64,000 nt of DNA from Sphingomonas sp. UV9 (GTDB lineage Bacteria; Pseudomonadota; Alphaproteobacteria; Sphingomonadales; Sphingomonadaceae): NCBI RefSeq assembly GCF_004101245.1, contig NZ_SCIN01000001.1, positions 1,130,784 to 1,194,783 of the forward strand, in the 5' to 3' direction. Shown piece after piece: positions 41,505 to 49,221 of this stretch (position 1 is the stretch's first letter; each line of letters begins with the position of its first letter). Under the pieces are notes generated by a model. It saw nothing but the letters and a program-made list of their open reading frames with translations. It had not been told where the DNA came from and did not search any database. The translations under genes and the position numbers were made by a program.

Positions 41505-43606
41505 CGCGGCTGCTCGACGCGATCCTCGGCCATGCCGAACGCCGTCCCGATGCGATCGCAATCGATGGCACGAAACCGGTGACCTGGGCGACACTGGCGC
41601 TCACGCTCCCGCTGCTGGCGGAGGATCTGGCCGCGCGGTTTGCCGATGGCCGCCCGGTTGCGCTGCAGGTCGATCAGGGCGTGAGCGAATGTCTCCTCGA
41701 CCTCGCCTTGCTCGAAGCGGGCATACGGACCATCCCCCTCCCTGCCTTTTTCACCGCCGCACAGACCGATTACGCACTCGACGCGGCGGGTGCGGAGATA
41801 CTGCTGTCGGGGCCGGTGGCTGTATCGCTGGACGCCCATCCGAGCCTGCAGGTTCGCGAAGTTCGACGCAGCACACCCGCCCGCACGCTGCCCGACGGCA
41901 CGGCACGCATTACCTTTACGTCCGGATCGACCGGCGACCCGAAGGGTATCTGCCTTTCGCGCGACCATCTCCTGAGCGTCGCGCAGGGGGTGGTGGATAC
42001 GCTGGGTGTCCATCACGCCGGGCGGCATCTGCCGTTGCTGCCCCCGGGGATCCTGCTCGAAAACGTCGCCGGGTTCTATGCGACGATGCTGGCGGGTGGC
42101 ACTTACGTCGCGCTGCCCCAGTCCGCGGTCGGCATGGCCGATCCGTTCCGCCCGGACGTCATGGCGATCCTCAACACGATCGAGCGGCAGGCGATTACGT
42201 CGCTGATTTTCGTGCCAGACTATCTTGCCGGCCTCGTCGCGTCGATGCGCGCGACCGGCATGCGGCTGCCACGCCTGACTTTAGTCGCGGTCGGGGGTGC
42301 GCGGATCGATCCGCTGTTGCTCGACGCCGCGGCGGACCTGGGGCTGCCGGTCCGCCAGGGTTACGGCCTTACCGAATGCGCTTCGGTCGTTTCACTCGAC
42401 GACGGCGATCCGTCATCGCGCGGCAGCGTCGGCCGGAGCATCGGTGCCAATATCCTGCGCCTGGCCGACGACGGCGAGATCCTGATCGACGGGCCGCTTT
42501 TCCTTGGCACAGTCGGCGCGCCGCGCGCTCCCGGCCCGCTCGCGACCGGCGATCTGGGACGGATCGACGACGCCGGCCGGCTCTGGATCGAGGGGCGCAA
42601 GTCCGCACTCATCGTTACCAGCCACGGCCGCAACATCGCCCCCGAATGGGTTGAGGGAATATTGACGCGCCAACCCGCGATATTCCAGGCGATGGTACGC
42701 GGCGACGGGCGCGCGACGATCGACGCGCTGCTCGTCCCGTCATCACCGACCGCGGACGTCGAGGCCGCAGTCGCCGCCGCCAACGAAGCGCTCCCTGCCT
42801 ACGCGCACATCGCGGACTGGCAGGTCGTCCCGCCGTTCACCCCCGCGACGGGACTTCTCACCGGCAACGGCCGCCTCCGCCGCGCCGCGATCGACACCGC
42901 CTATCCCGCCCAGGAGATTCCCATGGATCACACGCCTTCAGATGTGCCCTTCTTCAACCGCCTCGTTGCCGACACCCGCGAGGCACAGGCGCGGTTTGCG
43001 ATGACCCCGCAACTCGTCGCCGGGATGACCGGACGGATCACGCGCGCGGATTACATCGCGTATCTGACGCAAGCGTTCCATCACGTCCGCCACACCGTGC
43101 CGCTCATGCAGGAGGCACGGGCCCGGCTTTCGCACCGACCGGTCCTGGTCGCCGCACTCGACGAATATATCGAGGAAGAGACCGGTCACGAATTCTGGAT
43201 CCTGGAAGACATCGAAGCGGCTGGGGGCAACAGCTTGGCAGCGAGCAGAGCGCCCTCTCCTGCTACGCGCGCGATGGTCGAATACGCCTATCAAACGATC
43301 CGAGAGGGCAACCCCGCCGCGTTCTTCGGCATGGTCTATGTCCTAGAGGGCACCAGCATCGCGATGGCGAGCCACGGCGCCGGCGCGGTGCAGGCGTCGC
43401 TCGGGCTGCCCGACGACGCGTTTCATTACCTGACGTCGCATGGTGCGCTCGACCAGGACCACATGGTGTTCTTCGAAAAGCTGATGAACCGGATCGACGA
43501 TCCCGACGACCAGCGCGCGATCATCGACATGGCCAACGCGATGTTCGCGCTGTTCGGCGGGCTGTTCGCCGGGATCGAGCTGGAGGCGACGCGTGTCCCA
43601 GCTTGA
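41501..43606 (+). CDS. AMP-forming acyl ligase fused in frame to a heme-oxygenase-like diiron oxidase
   Basis: One uninterrupted 701-residue frame. Residues 1-470 form an AMP-binding adenylation enzyme: P-loop ITFTSGSTGDPKGICLSRDH, VRQGYGLTECASVVSL, and the Asp motif LATGDLGRIDDAGRLWIEGR with the hinge KSALIVTSHGRNI and C-terminal Lys region LLTGNGRLRR. From Met475 (42923) to the end it is a TenA/heme-oxygenase-like iron enzyme with ligand segments EEETGHEFWILED, VLEGTSIAMASHG and HGALDQDHMVFFE. AGGAGA lies 5 bases before the internal ATG, so the oxidase may also be made alone. ATG 41501 overlaps the previous gene (ATGA). The pair could activate a fatty or aryl acid and oxidise or decarboxylate it. 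Confidence 0.85.
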   Translation: MTRLLDAILGHAERRPDAIAIDGTKPVTWATLALTLPLLAEDLAARFADGRPVALQVDQGVSECLLDLALLEAGIRTIPLPAFFTAAQTDYALDAAGAEILLSGPVAVSLDAHPSLQVREVRRSTPARTLPDGTARITFTSGSTGDPKGICLSRDHLLSVAQGVVDTLGVHHAGRHLPLLPPGILLENVAGFYATMLAGGTYVALPQSAVGMADPFRPDVMAILNTIERQAITSLIFVPDYLAGLVASMRATGMRLPRLTLVAVGGARIDPLLLDAAADLGLPVRQGYGLTECASVVSLDDGDPSSRGSVGRSIGANILRLADDGEILIDGPLFLGTVGAPRAPGPLATGDLGRIDDAGRLWIEGRKSALIVTSHGRNIAPEWVEGILTRQPAIFQAMVRGDGRATIDALLVPSSPTADVEAAVAAANEALPAYAHIADWQVVPPFTPATGLLTGNGRLRRAAIDTAYPAQEIPMDHTPSDVPFFNRLVADTREAQARFAMTPQLVAGMTGRITRADYIAYLTQAFHHVRHTVPLMQEARARLSHRPVLVAALDEYIEEETGHEFWILEDIEAAGGNSLAASRAPSPATRAMVEYAYQTIREGNPAAFFGMVYVLEGTSIAMASHGAGAVQASLGLPDDAFHYLTSHGALDQDHMVFFEKLMNRIDDPDDQRAIIDMANAMFALFGGLFAGIELEATRVPA

Positions 43607-44372
43607 CGCCCGCCATATTGTGCTGACCGGCGCGGCCGGCGGGCTCGGCGGCCTGCTCGCGTCCCGACTGCGTAGGCGCGGCGCGCACGTCACGGGGATC
43701 GACCGCGTCCCGTCGAGAGACTGCGACGATCATCTCGTCGCCGATCTCGCCGATCCGGGGGCGCTGGCCGACCTCACCAGCGCGCTCGGCGAGCGCCGTG
43801 TCGATATTCTCGCTAACGTCGCGGGGCTCCAATATTTCGGGCCCTTCGAGCGGCAGGGCGCGGCCGGCATCGCGCTCGGCTATGCGGTAAATCTTGTTGC
43901 CCCTGCTATCTTGGCGGGGGCAGTCGTACCGCAGATGATCGCACGCGGCGATGGCCAGATCGTCAATATCGGCTCGGTTATGGGCGCGGTCCCCTACCCC
44001 TATTTCACCGCCTACTCTAGCGCGAAGGCCGGGCTGAAGGGTCTTAGCCAGGCACTGCGTCGCGAACTCGGCGGGCGCGGGATCGCTGTCACGCACGTCG
44101 CCCCGCGAGCGGTCAGGACCGGCTTCAACACCGCGACGATCGAGCGTTTTATGGCGCTGACCAAGATGACCGCGGATGATCCCGACGCGGTGGCTGACCG
44201 CATCTTTCGCGCGATCGAGCGGCGCGAGCGCGACGTGTCGATCGGGCTGCCCGAGCGGGTCTTCACGCAGCTTAACGCGATGCTGCCCGGCGTCGTCGAT
44301 CGCGGCCTCGCAAGCCAAGTGCTCACCGCGCGCGGCCTGTTCCAGGACTATTCTTCAGGAGCCTTATCATGA
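43593..44372 (+). CDS. Short-chain dehydrogenase/reductase (SDR)
   Basis: A 259-residue Rossmann oxidoreductase: cofactor motif VLTGAAGGLGGLLASRL, NVAG in LANVAGLQYFG, catalytic Ser in IVNIGSVMGAVPY and the YxxxK motif in YFTAYSSAKAGLKGL. It should use NAD(P)H to reduce a ketone or oxidise an alcohol made in the cluster. GTG 43593 has GGAGG 7 bases upstream and overlaps the diiron oxidase end by 14 bases. The last residues (LTARGLFQDYSSGALS) run into the TPR gene, with a 4-base overlap. Confidence 0.9.
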   Translation: MSQLDARHIVLTGAAGGLGGLLASRLRRRGAHVTGIDRVPSRDCDDHLVADLADPGALADLTSALGERRVDILANVAGLQYFGPFERQGAAGIALGYAVNLVAPAILAGAVVPQMIARGDGQIVNIGSVMGAVPYPYFTAYSSAKAGLKGLSQALRRELGGRGIAVTHVAPRAVRTGFNTATIERFMALTKMTADDPDAVADRIFRAIERRERDVSIGLPERVFTQLNAMLPGVVDRGLASQVLTARGLFQDYSSGALS

Positions 44373-45028
44373 TTGTCCGCTACGCTCTCGCCTTCGCCGC
44401 GCTCGCCTTTGCGGGGGCGGCCAACGCCAGCAACAATCCGGCAATGGACGCCGCGGTCCGCCGCATCAACGACCAATGGGCGCATATCCGCTACCAGGTT
44501 GCCGACCGAAACGAGCAATATCGCCAGCTCGACGCGCTTGCCGGCCAAGCCGCACAGGTATCAGCACGCTATCCCGGCCGCGCCGAGCCGCTGTTGTGGC
44601 AGGGGATCGTCGTCAGCGAGGAGGCGGCGCGCGCCAGCGTCCTCAAACAGCTCGGATTCGCCCGGTCGGCGCGCGACATCCTTGAAAGGGCGCAGGGCAT
44701 CGACCCGAATATCGCGGACGGCGGCGTCAAGATGAGCCTCGGCGTGCTCTACTACAGAGTCCCCGGTTTTCCGATCGGCTTCGGCAGCACGGCGAAGGCT
44801 CGCGCGCTGCTAGAGGCGGCGCTGAAGCAGGATCCGAACGGCCTCGACAACAATTTCTTCTATGCCGACTTCCTCAACGACGAAGGGCACCCCGCACAGG
44901 CGAAGCAATATGTCCTGCGCGGACTCCAGGCGCCGGTGAACCGGGACCGGCCGGTCTGGGACGCAGGACGTCGTGCGGAAATGCGGGCGCTGCTCGGCAA
45001 GATCAACGCAAAGCTCAAGGCGGCGTGA
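44369..45028 (+). CDS. Exported TPR-like protein of the coupled cluster
   Basis: A 219-residue protein with a signal peptide (YALAFAALAFAGAANA) and helical repeats resembling tetratricopeptides: ARYPGRAEPLLWQGIVVSEE, ARSARDILERAQGIDPN, KARALLEAALKQDPNGLDNN and FYADFLNDEGHPAQAKQYVL. Such proteins scaffold complexes at the periplasmic face. It overlaps both neighbours by 4 bases (ATGA and GTGA), so it is an integral part of the cluster rather than a bystander. A segment GVLYYRVPGFPIGFGSTAKA is conserved-looking but of unknown meaning. Confidence 0.82.
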   Translation: MIVRYALAFAALAFAGAANASNNPAMDAAVRRINDQWAHIRYQVADRNEQYRQLDALAGQAAQVSARYPGRAEPLLWQGIVVSEEAARASVLKQLGFARSARDILERAQGIDPNIADGGVKMSLGVLYYRVPGFPIGFGSTAKARALLEAALKQDPNGLDNNFFYADFLNDEGHPAQAKQYVLRGLQAPVNRDRPVWDAGRRAEMRALLGKINAKLKAA

Positions 45029-45651
45029 ACCCGCTCGCCGCTACCCTCGCGCGGCAGCTTGAGAACCCTAGCGGCGTGGGCGGTCGGCTGGTCGGGCATG
45101 CGATGCGCGTCGCCAACCGTCGGCCGACGCGCCTCGCGATCGCGGCGCTCGATGTCCGACGCGGCGATAGCGTTCTCGATTTCGGCTGTGGTACCGGCGA
45201 CGCAATCCTCGCGCTGACGACGGCAGCGGGAGCAGGACGGGTTTATGGCCTCGATCATTCGCAGGACATGATCGACACCGCCCGCCGGCGTAACCCCGGC
45301 GCGGTTTTCTACCATGCGCCGTTCACCGACATCCCGATGCCCGATGAGTGCGTCGACCGCATCCTGGCATCCAACGTCGCCTATTTCTGGCACGACGATC
45401 GCCCGGTCCTTGCCGAACTGATGCGCGTGCTGCGTCCCGGCGGACGGCTCGCAGTCTATGCGACAACCGCAGAATCTTTGCGCCGCACGGGGATCGGATG
45501 CAGCAGCACGCACCGGCTGCTCACCGTCGAGGACTTTAGGAGCATGCTCGGACCGACCGCCGAGATTACCACGGTTAAGGCGGGGTTTGGCGTGGCGGGC
45601 ATGATCGGAACTTTCGACAAATCACCGCAAAAAGGGACCCTGGCGGAATGA
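45025..45651 (+). CDS. Class I SAM-dependent methyltransferase
   Basis: A 208-residue UbiE-like methyltransferase: SAM motif I VLDFGCGTGDAILAL, the acidic strand VYGLDHSQDMID, motif VDRILASNVAYFW and LMRVLRPGGRLAVYA. It starts with GTG 45025 overlapping the TPR stop. It could methylate a hydroxyl or carboxyl in the small molecule made by the cluster. It lacks a signal peptide, so it acts in the cytoplasm, unlike its exported neighbours. Confidence 0.88.
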   Translation: MNPLAATLARQLENPSGVGGRLVGHAMRVANRRPTRLAIAALDVRRGDSVLDFGCGTGDAILALTTAAGAGRVYGLDHSQDMIDTARRRNPGAVFYHAPFTDIPMPDECVDRILASNVAYFWHDDRPVLAELMRVLRPGGRLAVYATTAESLRRTGIGCSSTHRLLTVEDFRSMLGPTAEITTVKAGFGVAGMIGTFDKSPQKGTLAE

Positions 45652-46187
45652 AGGTCAAGATTATCGCATTGCTGGTACTCGCGCCGGTGGCGTGGGCCGC
45701 CCCCGCCACCGCCGGTCCAAAAGGCTGGGCAGATGCCAGCGATATCGGCCGTGACCTGCTCGTCGGTGCCGCCCTCGGCGTGCCCGCTGTTCAGGGTGAC
45801 TGGCGCGGCGATCTGGACGCGGGTGCCAGCGTGCTCGTCGCTGGCGGCACGACATTCGCGTTAAAGGAACTGATCCATGAAAGCCGCCCGGATCGTAGCG
45901 ACGACAAGAGCTTCCCCTCCGGCCACACCTCGGTGTCTTTCGCCGCGGCGGCATCGCTCGAGAAACGCTACGGCTGGGAAGCGGGATTGCCCGCGTTGCT
46001 GGTTGCCTCGTTTGTTGGCGTCGCACGGGTCCGGGCCGACAAGCATTATGTCCACGACGTCCTTGCCGGCGCGGTGATCGGCAGCGCCAGCGGTTTCCTG
46101 CTGACCTCGCGCCACGACGACCGCGTCCGCCTGACGCCGTGGGCGGGCTCTGGCGGCGGCGGGATCGACGTCGCCATGCGGTTCTGA
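45648..46187 (+). CDS. Exported PAP2-family phosphatase, last gene of coupled cluster
   Basis: A 179-residue acid phosphatase of the PAP2 type. All three motifs are present: KELIHESRPDRSDD (K-x6-RP), SFPSGHTSVSF (PSGH) and ARVRADKHYVHDVLAGA (the R-x5-H-x3-D motif). After a signal peptide (IIALLVLAPVAWAAPATA) it has few strong membrane helices, so it may be periplasmic and act on lipid phosphates or phosphorylated intermediates. ATG 45648 overlaps the methyltransferase by 4 bases. It ends the run of six coupled reading frames, a run that begins with the hemolysin-family gene. Confidence 0.88.
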   Translation: MKVKIIALLVLAPVAWAAPATAGPKGWADASDIGRDLLVGAALGVPAVQGDWRGDLDAGASVLVAGGTTFALKELIHESRPDRSDDKSFPSGHTSVSFAAAASLEKRYGWEAGLPALLVASFVGVARVRADKHYVHDVLAGAVIGSASGFLLTSRHDDRVRLTPWAGSGGGGIDVAMRF

Positions 46188-46295
46188 GCCATGCGCTTTT
46201 GACACGGTAGGTCAGGCTGCACGATTGCGCACCGGATCGCCCATCGGCGTGATGCCTCCCCACGAGACTGCACCACGCCAACGCTCGCCCTCTCC

Positions 46296-46952
46296 TTAGT
46301 TGATCGGCGCGCTCGGCGTTCCGGCGGGGGCAAGCGTGCGACCGTTGTTGAGGTCAGCACCCGTATTGGGATCGGTCGGCGTCGACTGGATCATTGCACG
46401 CATCTGCCACTGATATTTGTCGATCGCGTGCTGTACTTCCTGCAGCAGGTTGCCTGTGGTCGGATCGGTATCGTTGGTCGCTTTGATGCCCTGCCCCAGC
46501 TCGTCGCTGGTAACGCGGTAATATTGCGCAAACCACTGGATCACCTTGCCGTCGTCGACGAAACCGCCCGGGAATTCGGGAATGCGGCTGGTCCGGATGA
46601 TCGTGTTGGCGCGCCCGTCGGACGAGACTCCTACACTCTGGAGACGCTCGGCGACTTCGTCGGCATATTTGGCAACGCCTTCGTAATGTTCCTGAAGAAG
46701 TTCGTGCAGCGGGTAGAACAACGTACCCGAGACGTTCCAGTGGGCCTGCTTGGTCTGCAGCTGGAGCTGCTGCAATTCGGTCAGCGCCTGCTGCAGGGCC
46801 TGGATCGAGTTGCGCAAATCGCCGGCTTGCGGTCCCGAATGGACCCGGTCGGTGACGCTGTTGAGTGGGAACGGGCCGGTCTGCGGCTGGGTCTGGGCCA
46901 GCGCGGGGGAGGCGAGCAGAAGCGAAGCCGTAGCCAGGAGAATATACCGCAT
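46296..46952 (-). CDS. Exported Dps/ferritin-like protein
   Basis: A 218-residue protein: signal peptide (ILLATASLLLASPALAQ), then a Dps four-helix bundle with LQLQTKQAHWNVSGTLFYPL and HELLQEHYEGVAKYADEVAE-RLQ. The ferroxidase residues corresponding to E. coli Dps His51, His63, Asp78 and Glu82 are present, but the Asp67 position is Gln (HELLQ). Dps proteins are normally cytoplasmic and bind DNA; export makes an iron or peroxide scavenging role in the periplasm more likely. A Gly/Pro/Asn-rich tail (TPTDPNTGADLNNGRT) follows the bundle. AAGGA precedes the ATG. Confidence 0.88.
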   Translation of the reverse strand: MRYILLATASLLLASPALAQTQPQTGPFPLNSVTDRVHSGPQAGDLRNSIQALQQALTELQQLQLQTKQAHWNVSGTLFYPLHELLQEHYEGVAKYADEVAERLQSVGVSSDGRANTIIRTSRIPEFPGGFVDDGKVIQWFAQYYRVTSDELGQGIKATNDTDPTTGNLLQEVQHAIDKYQWQMRAMIQSTPTDPNTGADLNNGRTLAPAGTPSAPIN

Positions 46953-47070
46953 GGATCGTCCTTTCGAGCGAGGAACGGCGGCGGATGCAGGACGAATTCC
47001 CCATCTCGTTACGCGTCGTTTCGTCGAGGATTGAACGTGCGATCGGCACCCTGGTTGTCTAAATTCGGGT

Positions 47071-48432
47071 TCAGTCTTGATACGCGGGACCGATTAGCGA
47101 GACGGCACTGCCGACCTCGGCGAACCGCAACGTGAAGTCGTGCAGGTCGGCGATCGCCTTGACCAAGCTGAGCCCTAGTCCGGCGCCGTCGCAATCCTGC
47201 CGGCCGCGGTAGAATCGCTGCGTGACCAGCGACCGCTCGGCGATCGGTACGCCTGGCCCGTCGTCGGCCACGGTCATGACCACGCGCTCGCCGTCCTGCC
47301 GCAACGACAGCAGGACGCGACCGCCCGCGGGGCCGAACTTCATCGCGTTGTCGATCAGGTTCGAGACCGCTTCCATTAACAGGCTCGCATCGCCCTCGAC
47401 AGAGGCGGTCGTGGCGATCTCGCAGGTCAGGTCGATCCCGCGATCCTCCGCGGTCGGGCGGTGAAGCTCGCACGCATCCTCCGCCAACCGCGCGAGGTCG
47501 ACCGCGGCGAAGCGGCTGCGACGGGCGTGATCCTCCAGCTCGCGGATCCGCAGCAGCGCAGCGACGATCCCGAGCAGGGTGTCGACCTCCGCCAGCGCGG
47601 CATCGGCGACCGCCTCGAACTGCGCGCGCGTTTCCGCCTCGCGTAGCCCGCGTTCGACCCGCGCGCGCAAGCGGGTGAGCGGCGTGCGCAACTGGTGCGC
47701 GATGTCGTCGCCGACCCCGCGGACCTCGGTCACGAGCAGCTGGAGCCGGTCGAGCATCGCGTTGATATGCGCGCATAGTAGTCCGAAACTGTCGGGATCG
47801 GGGCCTACCGGCAGGCGCTCTGCCAGATCGCCCGCGACGATCCGGGCAGTGAGTGTGCGGACGGCGTCCACCTGTCGCGCCGCGCGTCGCCCGGCCGCCA
47901 GGCCAAACCCGATCGCCAGCAAGATCGCGGGGATCAGCGCGATCGCGAGCGACCGCTCGACCACCCGCAACGCCTCCTCCGCATCGTCGAGATCAACACC
48001 GGTAAGCAGCCGCGATCCGTCGGGCATCGCGCACACGACCAGTCGCGCGGTATCGCGGGTCTTGCCCGGCAGTTCGATCGTGTCGACGTCGGCGATCACC
48101 GATGCTCGCGTGATCTCGGGGACCGGCAGACGTGCGATGTTGCCTTCGATCAGCCTGCCATCGGCGGCAAACAGCGCGAGGAAGCGATCACGGTGGATAT
48201 CGCGCGTCAGCATCGCCCGGACGGCCGACTGCCGCATCGGCGCCGCCAGTGAAGCCAGATCGCGACAATCGCTCGCAAACCCGCGCTCGGTCATCCGTCG
48301 GTGACTGCCGTTCGCCAGCACCCAAAACAGCCCCGCGACGACCAGCGACTGGACGATCAGCAAAGCCGCGATCGCCCCGCCCCACCGCCATGTCGCGCGT
48401 GCGCGGGGGTTAGAGCGGGACATCGAACACAT
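47071..48432 (-). CDS. Sensor histidine kinase of metal-efflux type
   Basis: A 453-residue membrane kinase. Helices near residues 20-41 (AIAALLIVQSLVVAGLFWVL) and 163-180 (LAIALIPAILLAIGFGLAAG) frame a periplasmic sensor; HAMP follows, then the H-box DDIAHQLRTPLTRLRARVER with His near residue 246, N-box NLIDNAMKFG and G-boxes VADDGPGVP and GAGLGLSLVKAI. Its start overlaps the end of the response regulator by 14-23 bases depending on which ATG is used. The pair is divergent from a TolC/CzcA efflux pair, so it probably senses periplasmic heavy metal. Confidence 0.9.
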   Translation of the reverse strand: MCSMSRSNPRARATWRWGGAIAALLIVQSLVVAGLFWVLANGSHRRMTERGFASDCRDLASLAAPMRQSAVRAMLTRDIHRDRFLALFAADGRLIEGNIARLPVPEITRASVIADVDTIELPGKTRDTARLVVCAMPDGSRLLTGVDLDDAEEALRVVERSLAIALIPAILLAIGFGLAAGRRAARQVDAVRTLTARIVAGDLAERLPVGPDPDSFGLLCAHINAMLDRLQLLVTEVRGVGDDIAHQLRTPLTRLRARVERGLREAETRAQFEAVADAALAEVDTLLGIVAALLRIRELEDHARRSRFAAVDLARLAEDACELHRPTAEDRGIDLTCEIATTASVEGDASLLMEAVSNLIDNAMKFGPAGGRVLLSLRQDGERVVMTVADDGPGVPIAERSLVTQRFYRGRQDCDGAGLGLSLVKAIADLHDFTLRFAEVGSAVSLIGPAYQD

Positions 48433-49087
48433 AGCCTTGCCCGCGGACGTTACGGATCAGTTGCGGCTCGCCCTCGCCGTCGACCTTGCGACGCAGGCGG
48501 CCCATGTGGACGTCGACGACGTTGCTGTTGGGCTCGAAATTATAGCCCCAGACATCGCGCAATAGCATCGACCGCGTGACGATCCGGTCGGGCCGGCGGA
48601 CCAGGTAATCGAGTAGCTTCAGCTCGCGTGGCAACAGGTCCAGCGCCCGCCCCGACCGGGTTGCGGTTCCCGCCAACAGGTCGAGATCGAGCGGGCCGAC
48701 GATCAGCCGCGTGTCGCGTGTCTCGTTGGGCCGCCGCAGCAACGCCTCGACGCGGGCGATCAGTTCGACCAGCGCGAACGGCTTGGGAAGATAGTCGTCG
48801 CCCCCCGCGCGCAATCCCCGCACCCGGTCGTCGAGACTGCCGAGCGCGCTGAGCACCAGCGCTGGCGTCCGCCGGCCCTCGGCCCGCAACCGCGCGATCA
48901 GGTCGAGCCCTTCCCCGTCGGGCAGTTGCCGATCGACGATCAGCAGGTCGACGCCGTCCCCCTGCGCCGCGAGGAAACCATCCGCCAGCAAGGCGTGGTG
49001 CGTCACCGCATAGCCGTTCGCCGCCAGCTCGAGCGTGATCTCGTGCGCCGTGCCGGCATCGTCCTCGATGAGCAGGATATGCGTCAT
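48410..49087 (-). CDS. OmpR-family response regulator of metal-efflux type
   Basis: A 225-residue regulator: acidic pocket LLIEDDAGTA, phospho-Asp in LLIVDRQLPDGEG, DDYLPKPFALVEL, and a winged helix with LLPRELKLLDYLVRRPDRIV and SNVVDVHMGRLRRKVDGEGE plus IRNVRGQGYVFDVPL. It resembles CzcR/CopR-type regulators. It starts 134 bases from the divergent tolC-like gene, and a perfect 7-1-7 inverted repeat lies in between. It is coupled to the kinase gene downstream. Confidence 0.9.
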   Translation of the reverse strand: MTHILLIEDDAGTAHEITLELAANGYAVTHHALLADGFLAAQGDGVDLLIVDRQLPDGEGLDLIARLRAEGRRTPALVLSALGSLDDRVRGLRAGGDDYLPKPFALVELIARVEALLRRPNETRDTRLIVGPLDLDLLAGTATRSGRALDLLPRELKLLDYLVRRPDRIVTRSMLLRDVWGYNFEPNSNVVDVHMGRLRRKVDGEGEPQLIRNVRGQGYVFDVPL

Positions 49088-49132
49088 GCGACCAGTTCGC
49101 AGGCCGGGGGACGCGCCGTCAATTGAATTGCA

Positions 49133-49147
49133 GTTCAGACTCTGAAC
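49133..49147. promoter_or_regulatory. Perfect 7-1-7 inverted repeat between divergent efflux and regulator genes
   Basis: GTTCAGA-C-TCTGAAC is a perfect dyad 46 bases from the response-regulator start and 75 bases from the tolC-like start. It is a candidate operator for control of both units. Confidence 0.5.
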
Positions 49148-49221
49148 GCGGATTTAATCGACGCACCGCCGACCCCTCAGCTACCGATTTTTCCAAGGGT
49201 ATGTCCTTGGAGAAGCACGTA

